64,000 nucleotides of DNA, taken from positions 1-64,000 of the forward strand of contig NZ_BMQC01000004.1 in assembly GCF_014647915.1 (NCBI RefSeq). The letters are read 5' to 3'. Position numbers and translations under genes: made by a program. Origin of the DNA: Pilimelia terevasa. Lineage in GTDB: Bacteria; Actinomycetota; Actinomycetes; Mycobacteriales; Micromonosporaceae. How positions within the stretch are numbered: position 1 is the stretch's first letter; every line of letters starts with the position of its first letter. The notes below the pieces were generated by a model, which was given only the letters and a program-made list of their open reading frames with translations, was not told where the DNA came from and did no database searches. Positions 1 through 8,783 of the stretch are shown here, one piece after another.

Positions 1-94
1 CTACCACCGGCGCCGACGACAACGGTCGCTGGCCCGGTTGACCCCTATCGAGTACGAGACCATCATGACTCCACCGGCCAGTCAGGCCGCCTGA
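1..94 (+). CDS. IS3-family transposase, C-terminal end (cut by window edge)
   Basis: Reading from base 2 gives about 30 residues ending in a TGA at 92-94. The stretch contains an Arg-rich segment followed by LARLTPIEYETIM. The pattern 'R-rich, then L-TP-EYE' is the usual C-terminus of the DDE transposase (OrfB, rve domain) of IS3-family insertion sequences. Only the tail is in the window, so I cannot tell whether the element is intact or a relic. The DNA just after the stop (95-135) may hold the right end of the IS, but the left end is outside the window and the inverted repeat cannot be checked. Codon use is slightly less GC-biased than in the genes to the right, which suits a mobile element. 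Confidence 0.7.
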   Translation, partial: YHRRRRQRSLARLTPIEYETIMTPPASQAA

Positions 95-619
95 CTAGAA
101 CTGTCACCAGTTGGTGCAGCAGACCCCGTCCTGCAGAACAGAGTGTGACAACATCCAGTATCGCCTCTCTTGGCCTTCTGGCTGTCGCAGACGGTTCGGC
201 CCAGCCTAGTTGATCACGTGACGCCAGGAGATTGAGCGCCAGCGGCCTTCAGACTTCGCATCAGGCGGGCGCTGAATCGCGACTCCAAGGCGATGTCGTC
301 TCGCCGGCATGCCGCGCCGCGTGCGCAGCGGTGGCACCCACGTGCCCGCTCGATCATCCGGATGGCTCGTCCTCGAAAGTGAGTGTCAACGAGTGTGGGA
401 TGCGTCGGGACTCGTCTGAGCTCACGGTTGATCCGCTGGCTCGGTGGCACTTTGTCCAGACGTGCCCGCGCAGAGGCGGCCGCAGCCGTCGGCGGCAACG
501 GCGGAGCAAATGCATCCAGCGCCTGCCGCCAACGTCCGCGCCGTGGCTGACGCCCCAGCACCGCGTACCCCGACACCCGCCGCGAGGTCGTGCGCTGAGG
601 ACGGGCGCTCCGGACCGGC
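95..619. other. Gene-poor stretch next to the IS3 remnant
   Basis: About 525 bp without a convincing gene. Short open frames exist on both strands, but their translations are Arg/Pro/Ala-rich, lack recognisable motifs and have no ribosome-binding sites. Its first 250 bases are less GC-rich than the rest of the window. It probably combines the end of the IS element with spacer or decayed sequence downstream of the minus-strand gene ending at 620. Confidence 0.5.
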
Positions 620-1765
620 TCAGCCCGGGACCGGCGTGCCGGCGGCGAGGTGCTGCCCCGCCCGGCACGACGGGTCGATGTCGCGGCTGGGCCGGCGCAT
701 CCGGCCGACCCCCTGCAGGATCGAGTCCTCGATGTGCACGCCGTAGGCGCGCAGCCGGTACCGCGGGGTCTGGCTCGTGTCCGGGCACAGGACCCGCCGC
801 AGGATGGTGCCGTTGGGGATGAACTCCACCCCGCCGCGCTCGTGCAGCACGGCGGTCGTGGCGTCGTTGACCTCCACGATGTGCCCGCGCACGATGCGCG
901 GCGCCCCGCCGGCCGCGCCGCCGGGCGCGGCCGCGACGCTCAGCACCGACAGCGGCAGGATCGAGCCCGCGGCGATCACCTGGCGGGCCGCCGCGGCGAC
1001 GAGCAGCGCCGTCGCGGCCTGGCCGCACCGGGAGAACGCGCCGGCCAGGGCGGCGGGGATCGGCCGACCCAGGCCCGCGGCGACCAGCACCGGCGGCGCC
1101 AGCAGGACCAGGACCGGCAGCGCCTCGCCCGCGGTGACCGCCGCAGCCAGCAGCCGGCCCGTGACCGCGGCGTACACCACGGCGGCCGCGCTCCACTGCG
1201 GCCAGCGCCAGCCGCCGACGCCGAACACCACGACCGCGGCGAGCGCCAGCAGCGGCAGGTACAGCAGTTGCCAGGTCAGCGCGGCGAAGGCGAACACCAC
1301 GACCTTCACCGGCGTCGGGGTGCCCACGGCCACCCGCGCGAAGCGCATCCGCCACGGCCGCCGGTTGTCCTCGTCCAGGCCCTGGCAGGTGAGCTGGCCG
1401 ACCGCGAAGATCGCGATCAGGGCGGCGGCGGCCAGCCACGCCGCCGTGACGATGAGCGCGGCCACGAGGTTGATGGAGCCGACGTTGGCCACGAGCAGCA
1501 GCGTGGTCTGGAGGTCGCCGCCGGCCTCGACCCACAGCCGCAGTACCGAGATCAGGGCCGGGAAGCCGACCGCGAGGCTCCACAGCGCCTGCTGGTCCAC
1601 CCGCGCCCGCGCGGCCGCCGCCGCCCGCTCCTGCGCGGCGGCCCGCTCCTGCGCCGCGGCCCAGTCCTCGGCCGCCGTCCAGTCCTCGGTCACGGCCCAC
1701 TCGTCCGGCGCCGCGGCGGGCTGCCGCCGGGCGGGCGGCGCCGCCGGGTCGCCGGTGGCGGTCAC
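620..1765 (-). CDS. Polytopic membrane protein with MscS-like C-terminal segment
   Basis: 381 residues. The GTG start overlaps the stop of the upstream solute-binding protein gene by 4 bp (GTGA), so the two are translationally coupled. Residues 1-50 are acidic and Ala-rich with two AAAQER repeats. About six hydrophobic segments follow (roughly residues 52-300). The last ~85 residues are soluble and contain HIVEVND-TTAV, then FIPNGTILRR. The 'I-V----TT-L--G-----IPNG-I' layout recalls the beta domain of MscS-type channels, but the match is short and I do not claim channel activity. Function is unknown; its pairing with a binding protein suggests a sensory or transport partner in the plasma membrane. 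I am confident it is a gene, much less so about its role. Confidence 0.75.
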   Translation of the reverse strand: MTATGDPAAPPARRQPAAAPDEWAVTEDWTAAEDWAAAQERAAAQERAAAAARARVDQQALWSLAVGFPALISVLRLWVEAGGDLQTTLLLVANVGSINLVAALIVTAAWLAAAALIAIFAVGQLTCQGLDEDNRRPWRMRFARVAVGTPTPVKVVVFAFAALTWQLLYLPLLALAAVVVFGVGGWRWPQWSAAAVVYAAVTGRLLAAAVTAGEALPVLVLLAPPVLVAAGLGRPIPAALAGAFSRCGQAATALLVAAAARQVIAAGSILPLSVLSVAAAPGGAAGGAPRIVRGHIVEVNDATTAVLHERGGVEFIPNGTILRRVLCPDTSQTPRYRLRAYGVHIEDSILQGVGRMRRPSRDIDPSCRAGQHLAAGTPVPG

Positions 1766-2790
1766 GGGCTGCCTGCCTGCCGTCCGTCCTTGTACCGGTC
1801 GTTGTAGTCGCGCAGCCGCACCGTCACCCCGCGCGGCCGGGGCTGCCGGGTCTCCTCTTTGATCACCTTGGCGAAGGTGACCTGCCAGGCCCGCGCCCAG
1901 GCGCCGTGCACGCCCCGCTCGTAGCTGTCGAACAGGAAGTTGTTGACCAGGGTCCGCAGCGCCTCGTTGCCGTCCTCGACGGCGATGCCCAGCGACTCGG
2001 ACTGCCCGAACACCAGGTCGACGATCCGCAGTCCGGGCCGGGTCTCCTGGAAGCCGGCCAGCACGGTGCGGTCCAGGACGAACGCGTCGTACTTCTTGCG
2101 CAGCAGCCCCTCCACGCACTCGTTGGCCGTGGCGACCCCGTCGACGTTGGTGATGCCCCGGCTGCGCAGCGCGTCCTCGGAGGTCGAGCTGCCGGTGGTA
2201 CACATCGGCCGCCTGCGCTCCCGGAGCTGGTTGAACGTGATCCGCTGCGGGGCCTCCGCGGCCCGCATGAGGACCTCCGGCTTGGTCATCAGGTACGGGC
2301 CCGCGAAGTCGACCTCGTCCTCCCGCTGCCGGGTCATCGAGTAGCTGGCGATGATGATGTCGACGCGGCCCTCGCTCAGGTCCTGGGCGCGGTTCTGCAC
2401 CTCGGTCGGGCGCAGCACCAGGCTCGCCTCGTCGAAGCCCAGGTAGCGGCCCAGGTTGCGGGCCAGCTCGATGTCGAAGCCCGCGTAGTCCTCGATCTGG
2501 GTGCTGTTCGGCTTGGTCGGGTCGCGGTACGCCATCAGCGGCTCGTCGGCGAAGACGCCGATGCGCAGTACCCGGCGGTCGGCGATGCCGGCGAGCACCC
2601 GGTAGTGGTCCACGGTGTCCTGGGCCGGCCCGCGCAGCAGGACGAACCCGCCGACGCCGCCGACCAGCAGCAGGGCCGCCGCCGCCGCACCCACCGACAG
2701 CCACTGGCGCCGGCTCCACCGGCGCCGCCAGACCGTCCACCCGTGCCGCATCGCCACCACCCGCTCGTCGCCGGACCCCGACTGTGCCAC
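1762..2790 (-). CDS. Membrane-anchored family 3 solute-binding protein (amino-acid type)
   Basis: 342 residues. A basic N-terminus is followed by one hydrophobic segment (about residues 32-55, AAAALLLVGGVGGFVLL), with no lipobox Cys, so the protein is probably anchored by an uncleaved helix. The body matches SBP_bac_3 (glutamate/glutamine-type periplasmic binding proteins): LRIGVFADEPLMAY near residue 75, DYAGFDIELARNLGRYLG, GRVDIIIASYSMTRQRE, VDFAGPYL, and a late segment with the 'NNFL' pattern. Unusually, no ABC permease or ATPase gene is nearby. The next gene in the operon is a polytopic membrane protein overlapping by 4 bp. The pair may sense amino acids or feed a distant transporter. The alternative start at the internal Met (about residue 14) would also leave the anchor intact. 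Confidence 0.85.
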   Translation of the reverse strand: MAQSGSGDERVVAMRHGWTVWRRRWSRRQWLSVGAAAAALLLVGGVGGFVLLRGPAQDTVDHYRVLAGIADRRVLRIGVFADEPLMAYRDPTKPNSTQIEDYAGFDIELARNLGRYLGFDEASLVLRPTEVQNRAQDLSEGRVDIIIASYSMTRQREDEVDFAGPYLMTKPEVLMRAAEAPQRITFNQLRERRRPMCTTGSSTSEDALRSRGITNVDGVATANECVEGLLRKKYDAFVLDRTVLAGFQETRPGLRIVDLVFGQSESLGIAVEDGNEALRTLVNNFLFDSYERGVHGAWARAWQVTFAKVIKEETRQPRPRGVTVRLRDYNDRYKDGRQAGSP

Positions 2791-2923
2791 GCCGGTGCCC
2801 CCCGCCGCCGACCGGCACCGGGCCAGCCTGCCGGCGCGGGCGGCCGCCCGCCATCGTCCGCGCGCCCCGATCCGCCGCGGGCGGCCGGCCTCACTCCATC
2901 GTGGCGGTCGCCCGTTCGGGCGC

Positions 2924-5900
2924 TCAGGCCTCGGCGAGGTCGTCGACGGCGCGCTGGATCCGCACCAGCGAGACCGGGTACGGGGTGCCCAGGCTCTGCG
3001 CGAACAGGCTCACCCGCAGCTCCTCCAGCATCCACCGGATCCCGGTCAGCGCACCCGCGCGCGGGCCCCCGCCGCCGCACGCCCGGTACAGCTCCTTGTA
3101 CTCCCGCTGTGCCTCGTGCACCTGGGCCATCAGCTCGCGGTCGCGGTGCGGGTTGGCCGGCAGCCGGTCGAGCCGCAGGGCGGCGGCGGCCAGGTACCGG
3201 TCCAGGTCGGACAGCCGGCCGGCGCCGGTGACGACGACGAAGCCCCGGTAGACCAGGCCGCCGAGCTGAGCGCGCACGTCGGTGAAGGCGGGGATGAGCA
3301 GCGGGTTGGCGGTACCGGCGAGCCGCTTCTCCAGGGCGTGCGCCCGGGTGAGGATCCCGCCGACCTCCCGGACGACGTCGTACAGCCGGTCCGGCAGGTC
3401 CGCCCGCACCTTCTCGCGCAGGGCGGCGAAGCCCTCGCCGTCCCAGGCCGGCCCGCCGTGCGCGGCCACGAGGGCGTCGACGGCCGCCCGGACGCAGTCG
3501 TCGAGCAGCGCGGGCACCCCGCCGTGCGGATTGCGGGACAGCCCCAGCCGCTCGGCGTTCGACAGCCGCGCCTGGACCGACTTCAGCGGCGGCGGCGCGG
3601 TCAGCAGCAACAGCCGCCGGGTGCCGGCCCACATCCGCTGCTGCTGCACCCCCGCGCTCTCCACCACCGTGACGCCGACCGAGGTGCCCTCGTCGACCAG
3701 CGTCGGGTACCCCGTCAGCGCGACGCCGCCGGCCTTGCGCGGCACGGTCCGCGGCAGCGCGCCGAAGTCCCAGGCGGTGGCCCCCGTGCGGGTCAGCTCG
3801 TCGCTGCCGGCCAACGTCGCGCGGACCGTCGGCCGCAGCTCGGCCACCAGCGCTGCCAGGTCCTTGCCCTCGGCCAGCGCCCGCCCCGCCCCGTCGACCA
3901 CGCGGAAGGTCAGCCACAGGTGGGCGGGCACCTTGGCCACGTCCCACTCCGCCCGGTCGACCACCACGCCGGTGTAGCCGCGCAGCGCGCGCTCCAGCGA
4001 CGGCAGCAGCGCGTCCTCGCCGGGGGTCAGCTCGGCGGCGAGCGCCGCGGCGTAGTCCGGTACCGGGACGAAGTGCCGCCGGGTGGGCTTGGGCAGCGTG
4101 CGCAGCAGGGCGGCGAGCAGGTCCCTGCGCAGCCCGGGCACCTGCCAGGTGAACGGCCGCGGGTCCAGCGTGGGCAGCAGGGCCAGCGGTACCGCGACGG
4201 TCACGCCGTCGGCGGCGGCGCCCGGCTCGAACTGGTAGGTCAGCGGCAGCCGGTGCTCGCCGTACTCCCACACCGGCGGGAAGTCCCGGTCGCTCACCGC
4301 GCCGCGCCCGGTGTTGGTCAGGATCTCCCGGGTGAGGTTCAGCAGCTCCGGCTGCCCGTCGCGGGTCTTCTTCCACCAGGAGTCGAAGTGCCGACCCGAG
4401 GTGACGTCGGCCGGCACCCGGGCGTCGTAGAAGGCGAACAGCGCGTCGTCGTCGACGAGGATGTCGCGCCGCCGCGCCCGGTGCTCCAGCTCCTCGACCT
4501 CGGCCCGCAGCGCCGCGTTGTGGGCGACGAAGGCGTGCCGGGTCTGCCAGGCCCCCTCGACCAGCGCGTGCCGGACGAACAGCTCCCGGGCCAGCGGCGG
4601 GTCGAGCCGGCCGAGCTGTACCCGCCGCTGGCTGACGATCGGCAGGCCGTACAGCGTGACCTTCTCGTAGGCCAGCGCGGCGGCCTGGGTGGACGACCAG
4701 TGCGGCTCGCTGTACTGCTTCTTGACCAGGTGCCCGGCCAGCGGCTCGACCCACTCGGGTTCGATCTTGGCGGCCATCCGCCCCCACAGCCGCGAGGTCT
4801 CCACCAGCTCCGCGACCATCACCCAGCGCGGGTTCTTCTTGAACAGCGCCGAGCCGGGGAACAGCGCGAACCGCGCCCCCCGCGCCCCGACGTACTCCCG
4901 CTTCTCCGCGTCGTACAGCCCCAGGTGTGACAGCAGCCCGGCCAGCAGCGCCGTGTGCACGGCCCGCTCGTCGGCCGGTGTGCGGTTGCGGTGGACGCCG
5001 ATCTCCTTGCCGACCTGGGTGAGCTGGCTGTAGATATCCTGCCACTCGCGGACCCGCAGGTAGTTGAGGAAGTCGGTCCGGCACAGCCGGCGGAACGCGC
5101 TGGAGGACAGCGCCCGCTGCTGCTCCTGCACGTACCGCCACAGGTTCAGGACGGTGGCGAAGTCGGAGTCCTTGTCCCGGAACCGGACGTGCTTGGTGTC
5201 GGCCGCCTGCTGGTGGTCGGCGGGGCGCTCGCGCGGGTCCTGGATGGACAGGGCCGCGGTGATCACCATGACCTCGTCGGCGCAGCCCAGCCGGTCGGCC
5301 TCCAGCACCATCCGGCCCAGCCGCGGGTCGACGGGCAGGGCGGCGAGCTTGCGGCCCAGCGGGGTCAGCCGCTTGCCCGGGTCGGTCTCGGCCGGGTCGA
5401 GCGCCCCCAGCTCCTCCAGCAGCCGGATCCCGTCGGTGATCTGGCGCCGGTCCGGCGGCTCGACGAACGGGAACGCGCCGATGTCACCCAACCCCAGCGC
5501 CGCCATCTGCAGGATCACGGAGGCGAGGTTGGTGCGCAGGATCTCCGGGTCGGTGTACGCCGGCCGGGCCGCGAAGTCCTCCTCCGCGTACAGCCGGATG
5601 GCCACGCCCTCGGCCACCCGCCCGCAGCGCCCCTTGCGCTGGTTCGCCGACGCCTGCGACACCGGCTCGATCGGCAGCCGCTGCACCTTGAGCCGGTGGC
5701 TGTACCGGGAGATCCGCGCGGTCCCGGGGTCGACGACGTACCGGATGCCGGGCACGGTCAGCGAGGTCTCGGCGACGTTGGTGGCCAGGACCACCCGGCG
5801 GCCGGCGTGCGCGGTGAACACCCGGTGCTGCTCGGCGTACGACAGCCGGGCGTACAGCGGCAGGATCTCCGTGCGCGGCAGCTTCATCCGCGCCAGCGCG

Positions 5901-6835
5901 TCGGCGGCGTCGCGGATCTCCCGCTCGCCGGAGCAGAAGACGAGGATGTCGCCCGATCCCTCGGTCCACAGCTCGGTCACCGCGTCGCAGATGCCGGTCA
6001 CCTGGTCGCGGGGCTCGCCGTCGCCGTCGGCGCTGTCGTCGCGCAGCGGCCGGTACCGCACCTGGACCGGGAACGTGCGCCCGGACACCTCGACCACCGG
6101 CACCGGCCCGCCGACGGCGGCGGCGAAGTGGTCGGCGAACCGCCGCGGGTCGATCGTCGCCGAGGTGATGACGAGCTTGAGGTCGCGGCGGCGGGGGAGG
6201 AGCTGGGTGAGGTACCCCAGCAGGAAGTCGATGTTGAGGCTGCGCTCGTGCGCCTCGTCGATGATGAGCGTGTCGTACCGGCGCAGCGCCCGGTCGCGCT
6301 GGATCTCGGCGAGCAGGATCCCGTCGGTCATCACCTTGACCATGGTGTTCTCGCCGACGTTCTCGCTGAACCGCACCTGGTGGCCGACCACCCCGCCCAG
6401 CGGCGTGGCCAGCTCCTCGGCGATCCGGTCGGCGACGGTCCGGGCCGCGATCCGGCGCGGCTGGGTGTGCCCGACCAGGCCGCGCACCCCCCGCCCGAGG
6501 CCCAGGCAGATCTTCGGTAGCTGGGTCGTCTTGCCCGAGCCGGTCTCGCCGGCCACGACGACGACCTGGTGGTCGCGGACCGCGGCGGCGATCTCGTCCG
6601 CCCGCTGGCTGACGGGCAGCGCCTCGGGGTAGGTCAGCGGCGGCAGGGCGGCGCGGCGGGCGGCGACCCGGGCGGCGCCGGTCTCGATGTCGGCGGCGAG
6701 CCGGTCGAGTCGCAGGGCCCGGCGGGCGGGGTCGCCCTCCCGGCGCGCCGAGTCGAGTTGGCGGCGGACGCGGTGGGCGTCGCGGATGCTGAGTTCGCCC
6801 AGACGGGCGGCGAGGGCGTCGGTGGTGTGCGGCAT
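2924..6835 (-). CDS. hrpA: ATP-dependent RNA helicase HrpA (DEAH box)
   Basis: 1303 residues, the usual length for bacterial HrpA. The N-terminal third is the DEAH helicase core: Walker A GETGSGKT at residues 96-103, TQPRRIAA, Walker B DEAH at 193-196, SAT at 225-227. Domain 2 has VLATNVAETSLTVPGIRYVVD and the Q--GR-GR motif region (NQRKGRCGRV). Helicase-associated (HA2), OB-fold and a long HrpA-specific C-terminal region follow, ending in the conserved RIQRAVDDLAEA tail. The enzyme unwinds structured RNA in the cytoplasm; in other bacteria it rescues collided ribosomes. It is transcribed alone. A TAGGCT box sits 9 bases upstream of the ATG and no Shine-Dalgarno is visible, so translation may be near-leaderless. 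Confidence 0.96.
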   Translation of the reverse strand: MPHTTDALAARLGELSIRDAHRVRRQLDSARREGDPARRALRLDRLAADIETGAARVAARRAALPPLTYPEALPVSQRADEIAAAVRDHQVVVVAGETGSGKTTQLPKICLGLGRGVRGLVGHTQPRRIAARTVADRIAEELATPLGGVVGHQVRFSENVGENTMVKVMTDGILLAEIQRDRALRRYDTLIIDEAHERSLNIDFLLGYLTQLLPRRRDLKLVITSATIDPRRFADHFAAAVGGPVPVVEVSGRTFPVQVRYRPLRDDSADGDGEPRDQVTGICDAVTELWTEGSGDILVFCSGEREIRDAADALARMKLPRTEILPLYARLSYAEQHRVFTAHAGRRVVLATNVAETSLTVPGIRYVVDPGTARISRYSHRLKVQRLPIEPVSQASANQRKGRCGRVAEGVAIRLYAEEDFAARPAYTDPEILRTNLASVILQMAALGLGDIGAFPFVEPPDRRQITDGIRLLEELGALDPAETDPGKRLTPLGRKLAALPVDPRLGRMVLEADRLGCADEVMVITAALSIQDPRERPADHQQAADTKHVRFRDKDSDFATVLNLWRYVQEQQRALSSSAFRRLCRTDFLNYLRVREWQDIYSQLTQVGKEIGVHRNRTPADERAVHTALLAGLLSHLGLYDAEKREYVGARGARFALFPGSALFKKNPRWVMVAELVETSRLWGRMAAKIEPEWVEPLAGHLVKKQYSEPHWSSTQAAALAYEKVTLYGLPIVSQRRVQLGRLDPPLARELFVRHALVEGAWQTRHAFVAHNAALRAEVEELEHRARRRDILVDDDALFAFYDARVPADVTSGRHFDSWWKKTRDGQPELLNLTREILTNTGRGAVSDRDFPPVWEYGEHRLPLTYQFEPGAAADGVTVAVPLALLPTLDPRPFTWQVPGLRRDLLAALLRTLPKPTRRHFVPVPDYAAALAAELTPGEDALLPSLERALRGYTGVVVDRAEWDVAKVPAHLWLTFRVVDGAGRALAEGKDLAALVAELRPTVRATLAGSDELTRTGATAWDFGALPRTVPRKAGGVALTGYPTLVDEGTSVGVTVVESAGVQQQRMWAGTRRLLLLTAPPPLKSVQARLSNAERLGLSRNPHGGVPALLDDCVRAAVDALVAAHGGPAWDGEGFAALREKVRADLPDRLYDVVREVGGILTRAHALEKRLAGTANPLLIPAFTDVRAQLGGLVYRGFVVVTGAGRLSDLDRYLAAAALRLDRLPANPHRDRELMAQVHEAQREYKELYRACGGGGPRAGALTGIRWMLEELRVSLFAQSLGTPYPVSLVRIQRAVDDLAEA

Positions 6836-6844
6836 GGCGGGGCC

Positions 6845-6850
6845 AGCCTA
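6845..6850 (-). promoter_or_regulatory. Putative -10 box (TAGGCT) for hrpA
   Basis: On the minus strand TAGGCT lies 9 bases before the hrpA ATG, so transcription would begin within 2-3 bases of the start codon. This is the leaderless layout seen repeatedly in the window. No clear -35 was found. Confidence 0.4.
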
Positions 6851-7065
6851 TCGACTGCCCCGGACCGGCCGCCGGTCAGTTTCCTCCCTCGCCGCGGACG
6901 CCCGCAGCGGAGACCGGACAGCGGCCGTACGCTGCGTGAACCGCTATCCATGAATATCCGCATGAGGCGGACTCGATCTCCCCTTATTGACCGATGTCGC
7001 TTCATCCGGGCGGCGCCTAGGGTCGGACAGGTGCGCGCTCGGCGAGAATCTAGGGGAGGCTTCAC

Positions 7066-7596
7066 ATGAGCAGGCGCAAGGCATGGGGCGTGGTGACGGC
7101 GGGTGCGCTCGCGGCGGTGCTCGGCACCGTCGGCGTGGCATCGGCGTCGTCCACGGCCGAGTCCGCCGGCCCCGAACCGGGCATGGCCACCTTCGAGGGC
7201 AAGTTGATCGACCTGCGCAAGGGCTGGGGCGAGGCCCGCGTCTGTGACGTCTACAGCGCCCGCGACGTCCGCTGCTTCCGCACCGCCGGCCAGGCGGCCG
7301 ACGGCAGGGGCGCCGGCCTGGCGTCGGACCTGGGCGGCATCGAGGACTGCCCCGACGGCTGGCTGTGCATCTGGGCCGGCGGCAACCACAACGGGAACAT
7401 GGCCAAGACCCAGGACGACAAGCCGGTCGACCTGGCCAACATCGGCATGCGCTACAACGTGGGCTCGTGGGCCAACAAGCAGGGCGACAGCGGCGGCCTG
7501 GTCCTGACGGGCAACAGCACCCACGAGATCAGGCCGGGCGAGCAGGTGCCCAACGGGCGCCAGATCGGCTCCCGCGCGGAGAAGTTCTTCGGCTGA
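7066..7596 (+). CDS. Secreted peptidase-inhibitor I36-like protein
   Basis: 176 residues. The start is well supported by AGGGGAGG seven bases upstream. Residues 1-29 form a Sec signal peptide (MSRRKAW, hydrophobic core, cleavage after ASA). The mature protein has CPDGWLCIWAGGNHNGNMA at about residues 102-120 and YNVGSWANKQG near 127. This Cys-paired segment is characteristic of the small beta-gamma-crystallin-like peptidase inhibitor I36 family of actinomycetes (SMI type). Four cysteines suggest two disulfides outside the cell. It is a single-gene transcript ending before a strong hairpin. The likely role is inhibition of a metalloprotease or an extracellular structural role; the target is unknown. 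Confidence 0.8.
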   Translation: MSRRKAWGVVTAGALAAVLGTVGVASASSTAESAGPEPGMATFEGKLIDLRKGWGEARVCDVYSARDVRCFRTAGQAADGRGAGLASDLGGIEDCPDGWLCIWAGGNHNGNMAKTQDDKPVDLANIGMRYNVGSWANKQGDSGGLVLTGNSTHEIRPGEQVPNGRQIGSRAEKFFG

Positions 7597-7630
7597 GTGC
7601 GCCGACGCGATGCGCGGCGCGCGGCCAGCA

Positions 7631-7668
7631 GACGTGAATCGGTACGCAGGACGTGAATCGGTACGCAG
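7631..7668. repeat. Two perfect tandem copies of a 19-bp unit
   Basis: The unit gacgtgaatcggtacgcag occurs at 7631-7649 and again directly at 7650-7668 with no mismatch. It sits between the I36 gene stop and the convergent terminator. 19 is not a multiple of 3 and the region is non-coding. It is most simply a recent slippage duplication. Confidence 0.85.
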
Positions 7669-7674
7669 GTCGAC

Positions 7675-7730
7675 GCAGAGACCGGCGGTCGGCGTGTTTG
7701 GGGAATCCACGGCCGACCGCCGGTCTCTGC
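7675..7730. terminator. Bidirectional terminator hairpin, 19-bp perfect stem
   Basis: The arm gcagagaccggcggtcggc at 7675-7693 is exactly complementary to 7712-7730, with an 18-nt loop. It lies between the plus-strand I36 gene (stop 7596) and the minus-strand CU044_5270 gene (stop 7770), so it can serve both. There is no T-run, which is normal for actinobacterial hairpin terminators. Confidence 0.8.
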
Positions 7731-7769
7731 ATTGGCCGGGGGTGGGACCACCAGCCGTTTCCGTCGCCC

Positions 7770-8783
7770 TCAGGCGGCGAGGGCGAATGTCTTGTACTGG
7801 AACACCGCGGGGATCTGCACATCCCGGCCGCCGGCATCGCTGATCAACACCTGCTCCGTCGTGAGCAGCGTGCCGGTCAGGGCGTTGAAGACGAACGTGT
7901 AGCGCATCGGGAGACCGGTCAGCGACGACTCCAGAGCGAAGGCCTCGCCCTCGCGGCCGGCGCGGTCGACGGCCCGGCCCTCGTACCGCAGGGTCTTCAG
8001 CCCGGTGAGTACCTTCAGGACCGCGGTCCGCTCGTCCCGGATGAGGACCCGCTCGCTGGCCAGGTCGTCCACGGCGCGCAGCACCTCGACATCCTCGCGC
8101 GGCTCGTTGCCGAACATCAGCCAGGACTTCAGCGCCGTCGGCTCGGTCGGCGGCCGCTCGGTCGGCGGCCACTGGCTCGGGAAGCCCCCCGGGCCGTAGG
8201 TCTGGTGCCGCGGGTCCTGCGTCTTGACTTTCCACCAGGTGGCGAGGCGCTCACGCACGCCGCCGTACATCTTGATCGGATCTCCGGTGGTCGCCGTGAC
8301 CTTCGCCGAGCCGTCGCCGTGCCGCTCGATGGTGCGGTCCTCCGGCACGACGGCGTCGGTGAACTCTCGTTGGTTGGCGTAGCTCAGGGCCCAGGTCTGC
8401 ATGCGCATCCAGTCGATGTCGCCGCGGGTCTCCGGCGCCAGCGTGGCGGTGCGGTCGATGATCGTCCGCAGCATGTCCGCGGCCGGGGCGCCGCTGGTCT
8501 GGGTCGTCGTCAGCGGCGCGGGGGTCAGCGCGAACGCCGGGCCCTGCGCCGGGTTGGCCACGACCAGGACCCCGCCCGCGGCCACCGCTCCGGCGGCGGC
8601 GAAGACGGTACGCCGCAGCCGCCCGACCCGAGGCGGCAGATCCACCGGAAGCGCACCGTCCAGTGGCGCGCCGATGATCCGGCGCAGCTCCGCCTCCCGC
8701 ACCTCGGTGTCGGGCAGACTGCAGTCGTCCGCCGGGTCCAGCGGCCGCCACACCTCGCGAATCTCACGGATGAATCGGCTCAC
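7770..8783 (-). CDS. CU044_5270-family membrane-anchored protein, partner of the ECF sigma factor
   Basis: 337 residues. The first ~55 are cytoplasmic and acidic (IREVWRPLDPAD, then RLRRTV). One transmembrane segment follows (about residues 59-77, AAAGAVAAGGVLVV). The rest is exported, with regions such as LRTIIDRTA, a PTE/PPTE-rich linker and the C-terminal FNALTGTLLTTEQVL typical of the CU044_5270 family. The ATG overlaps the sigma-factor stop by 4 bp, so the two form an operon. The topology (short cytoplasmic part, single helix, extracytoplasmic sensor) suggests an anti-sigma-like or signal-sensing role, but no anti-sigma domain is recognisable. The family's function is not established. 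Confidence 0.82.
   Translation of the reverse strand: MSRFIREIREVWRPLDPADDCSLPDTEVREAELRRIIGAPLDGALPVDLPPRVGRLRRTVFAAAGAVAAGGVLVVANPAQGPAFALTPAPLTTTQTSGAPAADMLRTIIDRTATLAPETRGDIDWMRMQTWALSYANQREFTDAVVPEDRTIERHGDGSAKVTATTGDPIKMYGGVRERLATWWKVKTQDPRHQTYGPGGFPSQWPPTERPPTEPTALKSWLMFGNEPREDVEVLRAVDDLASERVLIRDERTAVLKVLTGLKTLRYEGRAVDRAGREGEAFALESSLTGLPMRYTFVFNALTGTLLTTEQVLISDAGGRDVQIPAVFQYKTFALAA

Noticed and set aside
214-576. Open frame of 120 codons on the minus strand and overlapping plus-strand frames near the left edge
   Set aside because: No recognisable motif, no ribosome-binding site, and low-complexity Ala/Arg composition; treated as unassigned DNA.
1762-2790. Lipoprotein status for the solute-binding protein
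   Set aside because: No lipobox Cys follows the hydrophobic segment; an uncleaved helix is more likely despite lgt being present elsewhere in the window.
2535-5141. Very long open frames antisense or frame-shifted to hrpA and other genes (many over 400 codons)
   Set aside because: These are shadows caused by extreme GC content: Arg/Gly/Pro/Ala-rich translations with no motifs, opposite or out of frame with genes that have clear family signatures.
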